Program-made: the position numbers and the translations under genes
Shown: in pieces, positions 47,251 through 60,459 of the stretch
How the letters are laid out: the number at the start of each line of letters is the position of its first letter
How positions within the stretch are numbered: position 1 is the first letter of the stretch
Assembly (NCBI GenBank): GCA_027625915.1
Contig: JANTQA010000070.1
Span: 13,211,001-13,275,000 of the forward strand
Source of the DNA: Anaeramoeba flamelloides
Lineage: Eukaryota > Metamonada > Anaeramoebidae
DNA length: 64,000 nt
Reading direction: 5' to 3'
Notes under the pieces: model-generated
The model's input: the letters and a program-made list of their open reading frames with translations, nothing else
What the model was told of the DNA's origin: nothing
Databases searched by the model: none

Positions 47251-48813
47251 ATGAGCTTTTGTTCATTTATCATTTCCAACCTAAACTCCACGTACCTCAG
47301 TTTGTATGACCAAAGGTTTGAAAAAGAAGAACTCCACAACTTTTTTCAAATTCTCTTACTCAATGAAAAAATCATAAAGTTGGATCTTTCCAATAAAAAT
47401 TTGGATGATCACGATCTGTTTGCGCTTTGTCGGTCGCTTGAAAAAAGAGAAAAACCCTTGGTGTATTTAAATTTAAGTAACAACCAAATTACAGATCATG
47501 GGGCTCTTACTCTGAACAATTTGATCTTAAAATATCCGAAGAAAGTCTCTTCGATCGATTTGACTGACAACAAAATCAACAATTATGGCGCAATCAGGCT
47601 TTTGTATTCATTTTTTTATAACAAAAACATCAATGCAATTAATTTGTCCTTGAATGACTGCTCTTCAGAAATTGCTGGAAAATTCCAAAAACTAACAGTG
47701 ATGAGGCTGCACCAAAACAGCATTTTGAAATCAAAATTAAAACACAAAACACAGAAAACAATCAAAACAACGAAAACAAAAGAAAAAATGAAAACAAAAG
47801 AAAAAAAAGAAACAAAAGAAACAAATAAAAGCAACAAATCGTTTGATAAAAAAAAATTGGATTTAAACCAAAAAAAAACTCTCGTTTGGGATGTTAAAAA
47901 GGACAAAGAGCAGGAAAAAACAATTTTTTTCCAAAAAAATGGGTACCTCAAAAATCAAAAAGAAAAGGATTTATATGGCACTAATTCAGGGTTATTTCAA
48001 AACAAAGAATCTACTCAATCTTTCAATGTCAAAACTGTCGTTCAAAAGAAAAGAAACCATTCTTGGGAGAATGAAATTGATTTATCTTGCTTAAAAGTTG
48101 GTCAAAACAAGAAAGTGCACTTAGCCCGACGATTAAGTTCTTCAGAAATTGGAAAAATTGGTGTATTGAACAGCAAAATTGACGAAGAACACCAAAGCTC
48201 CAGCTTGACTTCAATGGCCGAACAACAAGAAGAAATGCAAAAGGAAGTAAAATCTAAAGAAGAATCAGGATCAGAATCGGGATCAGAACTTGAATCATGT
48301 TTTGGGGTAGATCCAAAATTTAAATTGAAATTAAAAGTAAAGCTCAAATCGACAGCAGAAACAAAAACACCAAAAAAAGCAAAAACAGAGCCACAACCAA
48401 AAATAGAAACATTCTACGATAAAGATAAAGATAAAGAAAGGAATAAAACGAATACTGCCTCTTTGACAATTGAAAAACATAATATAAAACATGTCAAATT
48501 CAAAGTTAAACAACTGAAAAATTTAATGAAATTGATTATGTGCACAAATAAGACTGATTTAAATGGGTCTATGGAAGCGTTGCACAAGTACAGAAAAGAA
48601 AAGTGGGAAAATGAAAGAAATGAAGCAACGAAATTAAGAAAAGAAAGAGAACGATTAACCCTTGAGAACAAACAAAATTCAATTAAGGTCCAACAATTAA
48701 AACAGACTTTGAATTTATTAAAAAAGCAAATGAGTTATTCTCATGATACCCTTTCCGATTTACTAAAGCAAGCCTTAGATTTGAAAAAATGTATACACGA
48801 GGCAAACAATTAA
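47251..48813 (+). CDS. leucine-rich repeat protein with C-terminal coiled coil
   Basis: A single exon of 520 aa. Residues about 40-130 contain three LRRs of the ribonuclease-inhibitor type (IIKLDLSNKNLDDHDLFAL, LVYLNLSNNQITDHGALTL, VSSIDLTDNKINNYGAIRL), with N and G at the expected turn positions. Residues about 150-415 are Lys/Glu/Ser/Thr-rich and probably disordered, including an acidic patch (EESGSESGSELES). Residues about 420-515 are predicted coiled coil by heptads (RKERERLTLENKQNSI, VQQLKQTLNLLKKQ). No signal peptide, membrane segment or catalytic motif. A scaffold role at the cytoskeleton is a guess from the architecture. The ATG at 47251 follows an A/T tract and directly precedes the first ordered segment; the stop is TAA. 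Confidence 0.88.
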   Translation: MSFCSFIISNLNSTYLSLYDQRFEKEELHNFFQILLLNEKIIKLDLSNKNLDDHDLFALCRSLEKREKPLVYLNLSNNQITDHGALTLNNLILKYPKKVSSIDLTDNKINNYGAIRLLYSFFYNKNINAINLSLNDCSSEIAGKFQKLTVMRLHQNSILKSKLKHKTQKTIKTTKTKEKMKTKEKKETKETNKSNKSFDKKKLDLNQKKTLVWDVKKDKEQEKTIFFQKNGYLKNQKEKDLYGTNSGLFQNKESTQSFNVKTVVQKKRNHSWENEIDLSCLKVGQNKKVHLARRLSSSEIGKIGVLNSKIDEEHQSSSLTSMAEQQEEMQKEVKSKEESGSESGSELESCFGVDPKFKLKLKVKLKSTAETKTPKKAKTEPQPKIETFYDKDKDKERNKTNTASLTIEKHNIKHVKFKVKQLKNLMKLIMCTNKTDLNGSMEALHKYRKEKWENERNEATKLRKERERLTLENKQNSIKVQQLKQTLNLLKKQMSYSHDTLSDLLKQALDLKKCIHEANN

Positions 48814-49669
48814 TTTTGCCTATCCACCAAAGATTGTTTTTTTTTTAAACAATTCAGTTTTTTATATAATTTTTTAAAGTGCTTTAATCCACACTTTTAA
48901 AAATTGAGACTTAGAGTATCAACTTCACTCCATTTGCGCCTTGCTTTTTTAAATTTAAAATTGTTTATCTTATAGAAATTTAGAATATTTTTTTTTATTA
49001 TTTGTATTTGTTTTTAATTTTTATTATAGTTTTTTTTTGTTTTTGTTTTTGTGATTTTTCATAGTTTATTTTTTAATTTAACATAGATATAGAGATATAT
49101 TTATATATAGATATATATTCTTGATTTATTTTTCTTTTTTTTTTTCTTCAATAAAATTTTGTCACAACCGGCTTTAAATAATGAGTAATTTTTAGTTTTT
49201 TTTTGTTTTTTTTTGAATCAATTGGAAAGATCAATTTCCTTATGGTAAGAAGGAGTAAATGTATCCTCATATATCCTAATTTAAAAACAAGAGCCACAAC
49301 AAAAGTGAAAATGATTGTATTGTTTTTTTTTCCTCTAAAAATACTTGTGAAAAAAAAATAATGAATCTTTACTGAAAAATCCAAAGATAAAAAAAATAAT
49401 AAATTTATCTCAAAAACCAAGAAAGAAAAGCAAATTCTGTAAATTAATAAAATTTTCATTTTTTATTCATTTTGTAAAGATGATTCATATTTTCAAAATG
49501 TAATTAATGATCTTTTTGAAAGGTGATATGTTAGATTTTAATTTATAAAATTTACTAATGTCTTTTTTGTTTTGTGTTTTGGGCTAGTTGCTTAATTTTA
49601 ATTAATATTTTTTTTTTTAGATTTGATTGATTGTATTTTATGATATATAGAAACCCCATTTCGCTTAAG

Positions 49670-50225
49670 GCAGACCAGCTAAAAATGAAAAATTCACTTT
49701 TATTTTTTTTAAGAATAAACCAAATCATGATTGCTGAGAAATACGAGAAACAATAAATTTTGGATTAGAGTCGATAATCATAACAGAAATATCGAACAAA
49801 TTATAAATTTAAAAAAAAAAAAAATGTAAAAAAATATTTTGGGATATTGATTGGTATGTCTACTGCAAAATATCTCAATTTCTTTAGAAAATTAAAATGA
49901 TTCAAAATATGATTTTTGAATTGTAAATGAATTTATTTTTAAAATAATTACAAAGTGTCAATTTTCTTTATATAAATTCCAAGTCATAAAGAATTTTTTA
50001 TTTTTTTCAAATTTACTTTAAAAAAGAAAAAAGAACAAGAAAAAAAAAAAAAATCAAAAAATAAAGCAAAAAAAAAATTGACAAAATTAGTGAAAAAATT
50101 TAGTCTGATTTAATAATTGAAAATTTATTTTTGAGTAGAATAATGAATTAAATTCATAGAATATTTTCAGTTTTTTTCGATGAAATATGACTCCTTTGTC
50201 TGAAAAAGACATTAATTCACTTTAT
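49670..50225 (+). repeat. repeat family H, copy 2
   Basis: Counterpart of 23750-24310, with the same left, middle and right landmarks. Confidence 0.65.
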
Positions 50226-50744
50226 TCCAGAAATGGAAAAGAGAGAAAAATAATTTTTAAATCCAAGGATTAGAGTTGACTTATATCTTCTCTAAGGAAA
50301 ATATGAAATTATTGAGAGTAGAACACCGGAATTTGCCACTTTTCAAAAACCTAATAGATTTTAAATTGATTAAAAATGAATATATTGGATTTTAGCGTAT
50401 ATTCCTATCAAATAATAATTACAATTATAAAATCAATTGGATATTTTATATTAAACTACTATTTGAAAAAGTTTATTTAGTTTCCAGGTTATAAGGAGTA
50501 GTTTTTTAGGGTTTATACAATATTCTTATTACATTTTTTTTCTATTTCTTTTATTTTTTTATAAAGCGATTTTTTTTTTTTTCATAACCCTTTTTTTCTT
50601 TCCTTTTTTTTTTATTTTTAATTTTTTTAAAGAAAAAAAAAATTGATAGTAAAAAAAATAACATAAAAAATAATAATAAAATTGATTAATAATGAATATA
50701 TCCAAAAGTAATTATATTTATTAAAAAAAAATCACACTTTTGAA

Positions 50745-50995
50745 CTATTTTCATTGTAATTCTATTGTTAATAAATTAAATTTCATAATAAATTACCCAT
50801 TTTTTTTTATTTTTTTTATATTTTATTATTTTAGTTTTAGATGAAAAACAAATATTTCAAGTGTATAGAACTAAATATTTAAATAATAATTTTTTATTAT
50901 GGTAATAGATAACTTCAATTTATGTTATAATTTTTCTTCAAAATTTGATTTTTAATGATCCAATGACTGTGAAAAAGGAGTTAATATATATATTC
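50745..50995 (+). repeat. repeat family J, copy 1
   Basis: Matches 63765-63990: AAATTTCATAA, GTGTATAGAACT.AATATT and TAGATAACTTCAATTTAT are shared in the same order. Confidence 0.6.
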
Positions 50996-53113
50996 TTTAT
51001 AAAAATTTTATATACTTTTTTTAGTTTTTTATTTTATTTTTTAAAAATTTTTAAAAAAACAAGTTTTAAATGTTTTTAATCCAAAAAAATGAATTCTTAG
51101 TTAAAAATTATTATTATTTATTTTATAAAATACTAATATATAATCAGTTTTTTTTTTAATTTTTATTTTCTAATTAATCACAATTTTGAAATATGGTTTA
51201 TAAAATTTAATAAAAAATCAAAGGACTGTGACTGTTTTAGTCTAATAAAATAAACTTAAAGGATTTGAATGAATATTAGAAAAAAAAAATTATTTTGGAA
51301 ATTTCAAATTGAAATCATTTTTTCACATTTTTTAATTTTTCAATTTTTCTATTTTTTTTTTAAGAAATAAAACTGATTTGTTATACATATTTTTTTGATT
51401 TTTAGATCCCTAACCAGTGGATAAAAATATGTTATTCAAATACCATAGGAATATTTAAACCGATTACAGAGAAAAAAATTTTCTTTTCTATTGGAATTTG
51501 ATTTGATCTTCAGTTGGAGATCAAAATGAAAATTGTTGATTTTCCAGATAGTGCCTTAAGAATTTAGTTTTTGAATAATTTTATGAAAAAATATTGATTG
51601 ATTCATTTAACTTCCAGTTTGATATCAACTCTCATTTTAAAGTGTATTATTCTAGTTATTTCTGATTTATTTTTCAAAGGTCAATTATAAAAAATAATTA
51701 ATATTTGAAAAAAATGTTGGGGTTCTTTGACTGAAAGAAAGTTGATACCCTTAATTTTCTTCGGTAAAAGAATATTTATAACTCAATTCAAACAATGTTA
51801 AGAAAAAACAAAATCAAATAATTAATCAAGAAAATCATTTTACTATCCAGATTCGGGTGGGTGTTAGATAATTATTGAAACCATTTAGGTACAAAGATAA
51901 CACCTTTTTAATTTGAAAAACAATTTTTGATAAAAACAATAAGAACTTACAGAAAAATGTAATAATGTTTTCAGAATAAATAATCTAAAAAAAAATAACT
52001 CAAATCAAAATAAAATTATATTTTGTCTTGATGTGGTTGATAAAATTATTCATCTTATGCTTCAACTTTAGTAATCCATTAGTACAATAATCATTTCTCA
52101 ACACATTGATAGTATCCCAATTTACTAAAAAGAAAATGCCTTGATTATTATCACCATTCGTGTTTTCAATATTTGGCTCTATTAATTAAAATATTTGCTA
52201 AAATATATACTAGGTTGAAGGAGATGGTTCAATTATAAAGTCTCCCTAAACAACATAAATTTACACTCATTATTTGAATGATAATTTGGTAGGGTTTTTT
52301 TTTTTTTTTTTTTTTTTTCTTATCTTATTCTCTTCACTTTTGAGTTAAAAGAAAACTTCACATTAGTTGAAAGTTTTTTTATAATCAATCAGATATAAAT
52401 ATGAAAAGTATATTTGTTTCTAGTGGATTAACTCTGTAAGTATAAACTACCAATTTTTACAAAGTAATTTATGTGAGATTATAATATTTTATTTTCTAAA
52501 TTGGTTATGTATTCTTTGATTTTTACAAAACTTTGTGATTTTTATTATTTTTTATAAAAATTAAAAAAATAATAATATATAATATATTTTAAAATTAAAA
52601 TACTTTTAATTTTTTTACAATTTGGTTAGATTATCACGATTTTCTGTTTTTTTTGGTGCCATACATATTATTAATTCTCAATTCTATGTATTATTATTTT
52701 GATTGCGGATCTTACACATTCATATTATAATAACATTATATTGATATTACAACCCGTTGAATTTTTATCACTTACAATTAAAATTACAATTAATCAAAAT
52801 ACTCAAAATATTCAAAATATTTAATAAAAAAAATAATAATAACAAAAAAAATTTTTTTTTCAGTCCAAGAATATTCATCATAAAAAAATATACTTAAATT
52901 CTTGAGTGTATGAAAAGAAAAATAACAGTTTTTATAGCTTATTTGGCTGATAAAAATCATTTTTAATCAGTGGACAGTCAAAATATTGTTTTTCTCATAC
53001 TATTATCAAAAACTTTAGTTATGTTTGTCGTGCCTAAAAGAACAAAAATCGAGTTGCTCAGGTGTTGTTTGTCTTTTTTTTTTTTTTATATTATAGACTT
53101 TTCAATTTTCCTT

Positions 53114-53333
53114 TATTGTTTGTTGAAAAATAAATAGCACAAAATTTTCATTAAGCTTTCCAAAAAAAAGTTTATAAAAACATATAGAATTTCAATTTAA
53201 TTCATTCTTAAAATCAGTATAAATTATTAATTTACACTTTTCGAATTCGGGTTTTTGATGATTTATTTTAATTCTTTGGGTTATGATTATTTTAGATAGA
53301 TGAATGAAAATTTTGATTTTTCAATTAACAGTA
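53114..53333. mobile_element. MITE family A, copy 4 (220 bp)
   Basis: TATTGTTTGTTGAAAAATAA...AAGCTTTCCAAAAA at the left, GATGAATGAAAATTTTG...TTTCAATTAACAGTA at the right. The right arm has lost part of the GGAAAGC motif, so it is older than copies 1 and 2. Confidence 0.7.
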
Positions 53334-54235
53334 ATCTTATAATAATTTGTTCTTCGATAATACCACGGGGTTGAGTTTTTTTTTACACACCCACCGAAAT
53401 AAAAAAAATCACTCAAAGTAAAAAAAAACAATTACAATTTCCCAAAAATCAATTCATTATTAAAAATATCGGAGTGAAAATAAAATTGCTTAACCTATCT
53501 CAAAGATATTTAATAAACATCTAAAAAATCAGGAGTCTAATTGTGAGAAAAATACATTCAAAAATAAAATTTTATCAAAGTAAAATTCAGTTTTGGTGAG
53601 AAAAAAAAATCATACCCCAAAAGTAATTAATTGTTCCTTAATTCTTGAAAGTTGAACTTTTTCCGTAATTTAAACATTGAGATACCTACCTTTACGAATA
53701 AATTTTTCACACAAATTCATATTCAGCAATACAAAAGCTAATTTTTGAAATTAGTTAAGGGTTTTGGGATCTCTCATTCACCTTATAAAATAAATTATTT
53801 TTGGACAAAAAGAGAATTTATGGGAGTTTTTGAAGATTGTATTTTTAACTTTACTTTTAAATAAGAACCATTATCAAAACTAATGCTATTACTCTCTTCT
53901 TTGGTGTGTTTTTAGGGATTTGGTAAAAAATAATTTTAATACACAGAAAAAGACTTTTTAATTTGTAATTGTCGAAAAAATGGTTACAAACAGAACCAAA
54001 CAAAGTGAAATATCCAAGTTGTTCAATCATAATTATCGAATATCATTTTTTACTTTTTCTTTCTTTTTTGTTTGATCATTAAGCTTTTGTTTTATTAATT
54101 TTGTCATTAACAAAATTAACTTTTTGAAGAGGCGTTTTCAGACACAATTTAAAACAAGCTTTTCTCTCACAAAAAAAAAGTATTTTTTACTTAACTTTTT
54201 TTTCATTATATTAAAAGTTTTTATTGATTTTTCAA

Positions 54236-54366
54236 ATGAGCGATTCAATAACCGACAATAATTCAAATAATCTTGCCCCCCCTCGTGAATTTGTAAGAAG
54301 ATTTTCGACTGGAGTACGTTCGAATCGAAATACCAAACAAACAAATGGTATTTTTACGCAAGGTAA

Positions 54367-54400
<34 letters not shown>

Positions 54401-55128
54401 CTTACCAAAAACAAAATTTTATTAACTTTCGGATTCTCTTTCTGAACAAAACCTTTTCTTTGTACCAATTTGCTGATTCAAAAACCTTTCTTTTTTTAAA
54501 AAATCCTAATTTGTGGAAATACTCACCAAACAAATTTACAAAAGACAATTTCAATGCCAAGAATGAACAGACCCATAATTCGGAAAACAAAACACAAGAA
54601 ACTAACGTAAATGTAAATAATTGGGAATTTAAAGTCCCAGAATCAAAAACAAGTCCTAACACAAATGATAATACAAGCAAACAAATAAGGAGTAATAATA
54701 CCACCAATTTTAGCAGCAACACTACCAACAACAATAATAATAATAATTTCAAGAACGAAAATAACGAAACAAACAACCAGAATAAGAACAAGATCAGGAA
54801 TAAGAATAAAATTACTAAAAAATATATCAAAAAGAAAAATATAAAAAAGAAAAATCTTTTTTCAGGATCATTCACAAATTTACCATTAGAAGAAATTGAA
54901 CAAGATAATGAAAGCCTCGGCAAAAACCAAAAAAAAATTCTGTACGAGGAAAATAACAAAAAGTTACTACAACAAAACTATTATCCAAATTCAACAAACA
55001 GGAATGAAAACAACCCACAAAATTATTGGGGAAACCAACAAAAAACACAAATTGATCAAAATAATAATAATACTAACAACAAAAACAACAACAACAACGA
55101 CAATAACAACAACAATAACAACAACAAT

Positions 55129-55183
<55 letters not shown>

Positions 55184-58100
55184 GTAGGGGTGGTGGCGTG
55201 AAGCTTTCTACCATATATTCGAGTAAAAATAACAATCAAAATTCGTTGGGTGGGACAAAACTTAGGAAAGGGAATCCTTGGATTTCCTCGGATGGGGATT
55301 TATTAAGTCAATTTAGGCCCAGAGCGTCAACCTTTATTTTTGATCAAATTAATATGGGATCCTTTGATAATAGAGATTGGACTCGGAGAATTTCAGGTAT
55401 ACGCTTTTGTTTTTTATTTAAAATACTGATTTTTAGAAATTGAATTACCACTACTAACTTTTTTTTTTTTTTTTTTTACCCCACCCAAAAAAACAAAATA
55501 ATTTTATAAATTTTCAAAAAAGTTTTAATCTCCAAATACCTTTTGTTTTATACAAATATAAAAACACAAGTTTACTAACATTTTACTTGGATCTAAGTCT
55601 ATGTTAATAATACAATTACCACATTCTAACTTCAAAATTATTTCTGAAAACTTAAAATTTGACAATTCTGGAATTTAAACTCTCCCTTTTTTTTACATTG
55701 TTTTTTTACATTGTTTTTTTTAAATGAAATTGTTCTCTTAATCCCGAAATCTCGCACGAATAATATAACAATTACTTTTAACACATCAATATCTTTTTGA
55801 AAAAAACCAGTGAGAATAAACTGTTAATTTTTGATTTATTAATTATTATTATTATTATTGAAGAGAGGTGATTCAACAAAATTACCTCCTGTTTGCCGTT
55901 AGGTTTTTTTTTTAATTTGAGGAATAAACTGAAAATTTAATTAATTTTTGGTTTATTTCTCAAATTAAAAAATGCATCATTAGATTTTCTTGGGTTTTCA
56001 GTTTATTTGTGAAGTGTTCTAGGTTTTTTTTACTTTAGAAATAAACCGAAAATTTATTAAAATTTTCTGTTTATTTCTAAAGTAAAAAAAACCTAACGAA
56101 AATCAATATATTTTTAGAATATAACAGAAAACCTCCAAGAAAACCTAGGCACTCTAAAAATAAAATAGAAAACCTCAAAAAAGCTAGGCACGCCATGGCA
56201 CTTGAAGGCACTTTCCGAAACATTGTATTTATTTTTAGAGTTTATTACCCTTGCTATAATATATACAAGATTATACCTAATCAGATAACTTTTCTTTAAA
56301 AAGGAAAAAATCAAAATTTGCGCTTTTAAGCACTTCTTGTATTTGCGCGGTATGATTTTTTCTTATAATAAACTATTTTTCAAAATCATTGGCACATTAA
56401 AAATCAAATTTTAAAGAACAATATTTTTAATAATTGAACTTATCTATTATAATATAAAAATTTCGATTTTAATATTCAATACTATACTCAAGAGATATTT
56501 ATTTTTTGTCTAAAAATAAAAGAAAAAACAAAAATAAAAAAAACTGTTAAAAAAAATTGGGACATTTATTTTGAAAGAAGCATTACATAAAAAATAGAAA
56601 ATTTAAAAAATTAAAAAAACCCATTTATCGATTCTCCTTCCATTTGAATAACTAAATCTAATTTTTTTTTCAGATTTGAAACCAATTTTTTCATTAATTC
56701 ATCTGTTACTTCTTTCCAATTTTTCATTTTCATTTTCCATTTTAACAAAACACTGTTGAAAAAATAAAAAAGAGAAAAAATGATTTATTTGTAAACTTTT
56801 CATTGTGAGAGGAAAGAACTCAAAACGATACAAAAGCAATTCAAAATTCAAATGTAAGATGGGCCATTTATTATGAAATTTAGTTTATATCCAAGTACAA
56901 TTGAATTCACACACGATAATGAAAATACTTGTATATGTCATTAATTTTTGTATAAGAGCGTTTATTTCATTATATACCTTTCTCAAGATCTTCTTCGGTT
57001 TTTTAAAAATTTAATAGTTAAAAATTAATTTTAATTGCTAATATAACAGATTTTTTTTTCTTGTGCTTTTTGAAATAAATATTTTAAAATATTATGAAAA
57101 AAATATAAAATCATATTATGAGTGGATATACATTTAAAATATTAACCTTCATTTCCAAACAATTTGGTTATAATTATTTTAACATTTGATAATTACTCAA
57201 AATATAATTTTACAATTTGTACTTATTTGCAACTTCCAAATTTAGTTTTTTTTTTCTTTTTAAAAAATTCTTTAATTTACAATTCATGATAATCAAGAGA
57301 TGAACCGTTACAAAATAAACATGTTGCTATTAAAAGAAAGAATACGAACAGATTTAAAACATATTTTTGTAATTTAATTTAAAGTATTTTAATTGTAAAA
57401 TGCGTTCTTGTGAAATCTAACATATTCTAACAAAAAAAAAAAAAAAATCTAACTGTAACTAACAATTAAACTAACAAATTTCTTTTCAATAACTATGATA
57501 TTTAAAAAAAAACAATTTTTGTTTCTAACTCACTCTTACATAATCTAATATTGTTTGGTTTTTGGTTGTTTAATTTTAACAATATAATTTCAATTTTTGA
57601 ATTTTCAAATTCTAACATAGTCTACAAATGTTCACCAAGATAATTAAAATAAAAAAAAACAATAATTTTATAGATATTTCTTTTAATTATACTTTTTCTA
57701 AAATAGCAAATAATTGACTTGTTTTTTGGTTTATAAAACGAAAAAAAAAAACAAATCAATGACTTGTAAAAAATTTCCTTTTTTTTGAAAAAGAAATTTC
57801 TGTGATTACTTTTTTTAACACTCAAAACCCAATATAAAATACTGAATGTGACTGGGTTTGAAATCAAAATTTAAAAAAAATTAAGAAAAAAAATTATGAT
57901 TTTCTGAAAGCATTGTGAAACTGTTGTATAAATATTTAAGAAATTTGACTTGGATAAATAATCATCAAAAATCTTTAAACACCTTTATTTTAATTCTGAA
58001 CTACAAACTAACAATTCTTTAAGGTTCTTCTTTTGATTAAACAAAAATCCAAACAACTAACCATAAGGTATTTCCAAAAAAGTGTGGAATTTTTTTTTTA

Positions 58101-60427
58101 CATTTCATAAAAAATCATTTTTGTTAGTGGAGGTATTTGTAAATCGACAATACCAAATTAAGTTAAACATTAATACTTTTTGAATCAATGACTAGGGTAT
58201 TTATTTCAAAATATATTTAACAAAATATTTACAAAAAAATTAAAGAAAAAATAACACTTTTTATGGAGAAAACAATACACAACCAATTTCAATAAAAAAC
58301 TGGAAATATGACAAGGGAACAAATAATTTGTTAAATAATCAAATACATTTTTATGTTTTTTTCATTCTATTGGAAAATTTTTCGAGATTAAACAAGTTAT
58401 AAAAACGATTTTTTTGATCAAAAAGAAAATAATAAATAGCAATTTTCTCCCCTTAAAAAATATCATCTAAAATTGAGATCCAAAAATTTTAATATATTTT
58501 ATTTATGTAATAACATACCGACAAACAAATTGGATTATTGTTAAGAATCAATAAATGGGTTGTTAATGGTTTTGAATATTTAAATTGGTTTTTATAAGGA
58601 TTGGGTTTAATCAAGATATATTATAAAAAAAATTTTCCACACTTTTTTGGAAATAGCTTCGAATTTTATTGTTCGGAATATTTTAATTAATTTGTAGGTA
58701 AGCTAGAAAAAGTTATATCATATTTTACTAGAAAATTAAAAAATTTTTTTGGAAGAATATTTAAATATTGTATAAGCTAGATTGTTTTTATTTAAATTAA
58801 AATTAGTTAGATTGTTTAAATATTTGTAAGAATTTGACAGATTTTTTCATGTTAGAAATAGTTAGAAAATCAAATTCCAACTTCGATCAGTAAAATTTTT
58901 TTTTTCAAAAATGTTTCTCAAAAATCTGAAAAGGGTTATTTAAAAAATAATTGCATACAGAAATCCTTTCTTCATTGTGTTTTTTCAGAATATCATTTTA
59001 CTTTGGTAATGAATTTTTAAAAATATAATTAACAAAAATTTAATATTAAAAAGTCATGTGAAAATGTATACCATTTTTAAAATGATATTCTGAAAAAACA
59101 CAATGAAGAAAGGATTTCTGTATGCAATTATTTTTTAAATAACCCTTTTCACATTTTTGAGAAATTTTTTTTTTTTATATTAAGAAAATCATTTTCAAAG
59201 TTTAAATATTGTTAATTATAAGTTTATACTAAAAATTAATTTTTATTTGTAATTTGTTTTAAATCGATATTTAAATAAATTAATTTATATTAGTAATTTA
59301 ATTGATTTTTTACTATTAAAATTTTTCAAAAACCAAACAAGATCTTGAGAAAAAGTAATTATAAAGCGAAACATTTTTATACGAAAATCGGTTGTATATT
59401 GAAGTGTTATTATTTAAATTCAATTGTACCTGGGTCTAATCTGAGAAAAATGAATTTATCACAGATAGGCACAGCTCTCACTAGTGGCTTTTCAGAACAG
59501 ATCTCTTTAAAAAATGAAAAGAAAACATTTTATTGATAAAAACAAAGAAAAGAAAAAGAGAAAGAAAAGAAAGAAAGAAAAGAATTAAGTAGGCTTTATT
59601 GGTTAGGGTTAAATGCCCTTAAGCTCTTAATCTGTTAAAGAGAGAGTTTTGAAGTGACTAAATTTGTGACTCCTAATTCAAAGAGTCGTCAAAAGAAATC
59701 TTTTAATTACAGTCATTAGAAGTATTTTAAATCAATTTAGTTTTCTGAAATGTAAGAATTAAAAAAATAAAAAAAAAGTGAAAAACTTAATTTTTGAAAT
59801 TTTCTTTTGCATCCTCTGTGCTGAATGTGTTGTTGGTTGTTTCCTTTTATGTTAATTATGCCGAAAATTTTTGAATCACCATCATATTTTTCGCCTTGTT
59901 TGTGTAATATCGTAATTGTCAGAAGTTGATTAGAGTATGAGGTATTATTACCATAACCACCCAGAAGTTAATCCCCAGAACAATCCAATCACATATAAGA
60001 AGAAACCCAATTACCAGCCCCAATTTTCTTCTTTAATGCTTTACCGCTAATTTAAAATCAAACCGTTTATTATTTTCTTTATCTCTACTTTTTAATTCAA
60101 CAAAAAAAAAAAAGGAAATTCAAAAAAAAATTCTAAAAATAGAGACATCATGTTTCTACTTGAGTATTTACAATTATAAATTTTAACAAATATTTTTTAA
60201 TTTATTTTATCATAATTTTTAATTAAATTAATTCTTTTTATTCCTTTTTTTTTTTTTTTTCAATTTTTAATTTTATAAATTCAAAAAGAACCTACCACAC
60301 ACAACAAAAAAAATATTCAACAAATTCAAAAACAAAATACAAAAATTTCAAATAATAATAATAATGAAGATAATAATAATTTTGCTCAAAAAAACAGCAA
60401 CCAAAATAATAATAAAAACAATAACAA

Positions 60428-60459
<32 letters not shown>

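Larger units (their letters stand above)
48814..54235. other. 5.4 kb intergenic region
   Basis: It contains family H (49670-50225), family J (50745-50995) and MITE family A (53114-53333). The remainder, notably 50996-53113 and 53334-54235, is AT-rich, with a 30-base T-run near 52289, and shows no coding sequence. Confidence 0.5.
55397..60288 (+). other. 4.9 kb second intron of the PUF gene
   Basis: Donor GTATAC, acceptor TTCAAAAAG after a T-run. It contains hairpin array locus 3 (55868-56222), family K (56375-56510), a family D element (58065-58658) and a young palindrome (58896-59177). Two patches of unusual complexity (59390-59520 and 59937-60050) are noted separately. 56511-58064 holds nothing recognisable. 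Confidence 0.8.

Noticed and set aside
47616-48671. Several minus-strand frames of 60-111 codons
   Set aside because: Antisense shadows of the LRR/coiled-coil gene.
54402-54959. Minus-strand Leu/Phe-rich frame of 185 codons
   Set aside because: It is the complement of the Asn/Lys-rich PUF exon; AAT/AAC codons read backwards give Leu, Ile and Val runs.
54896-55239. Thr-rich and Val-rich frames over the AAC repeat
   Set aside because: Other frames of the same triplet repeat; the Asn frame is the one continuous with the spliced PUF exons.
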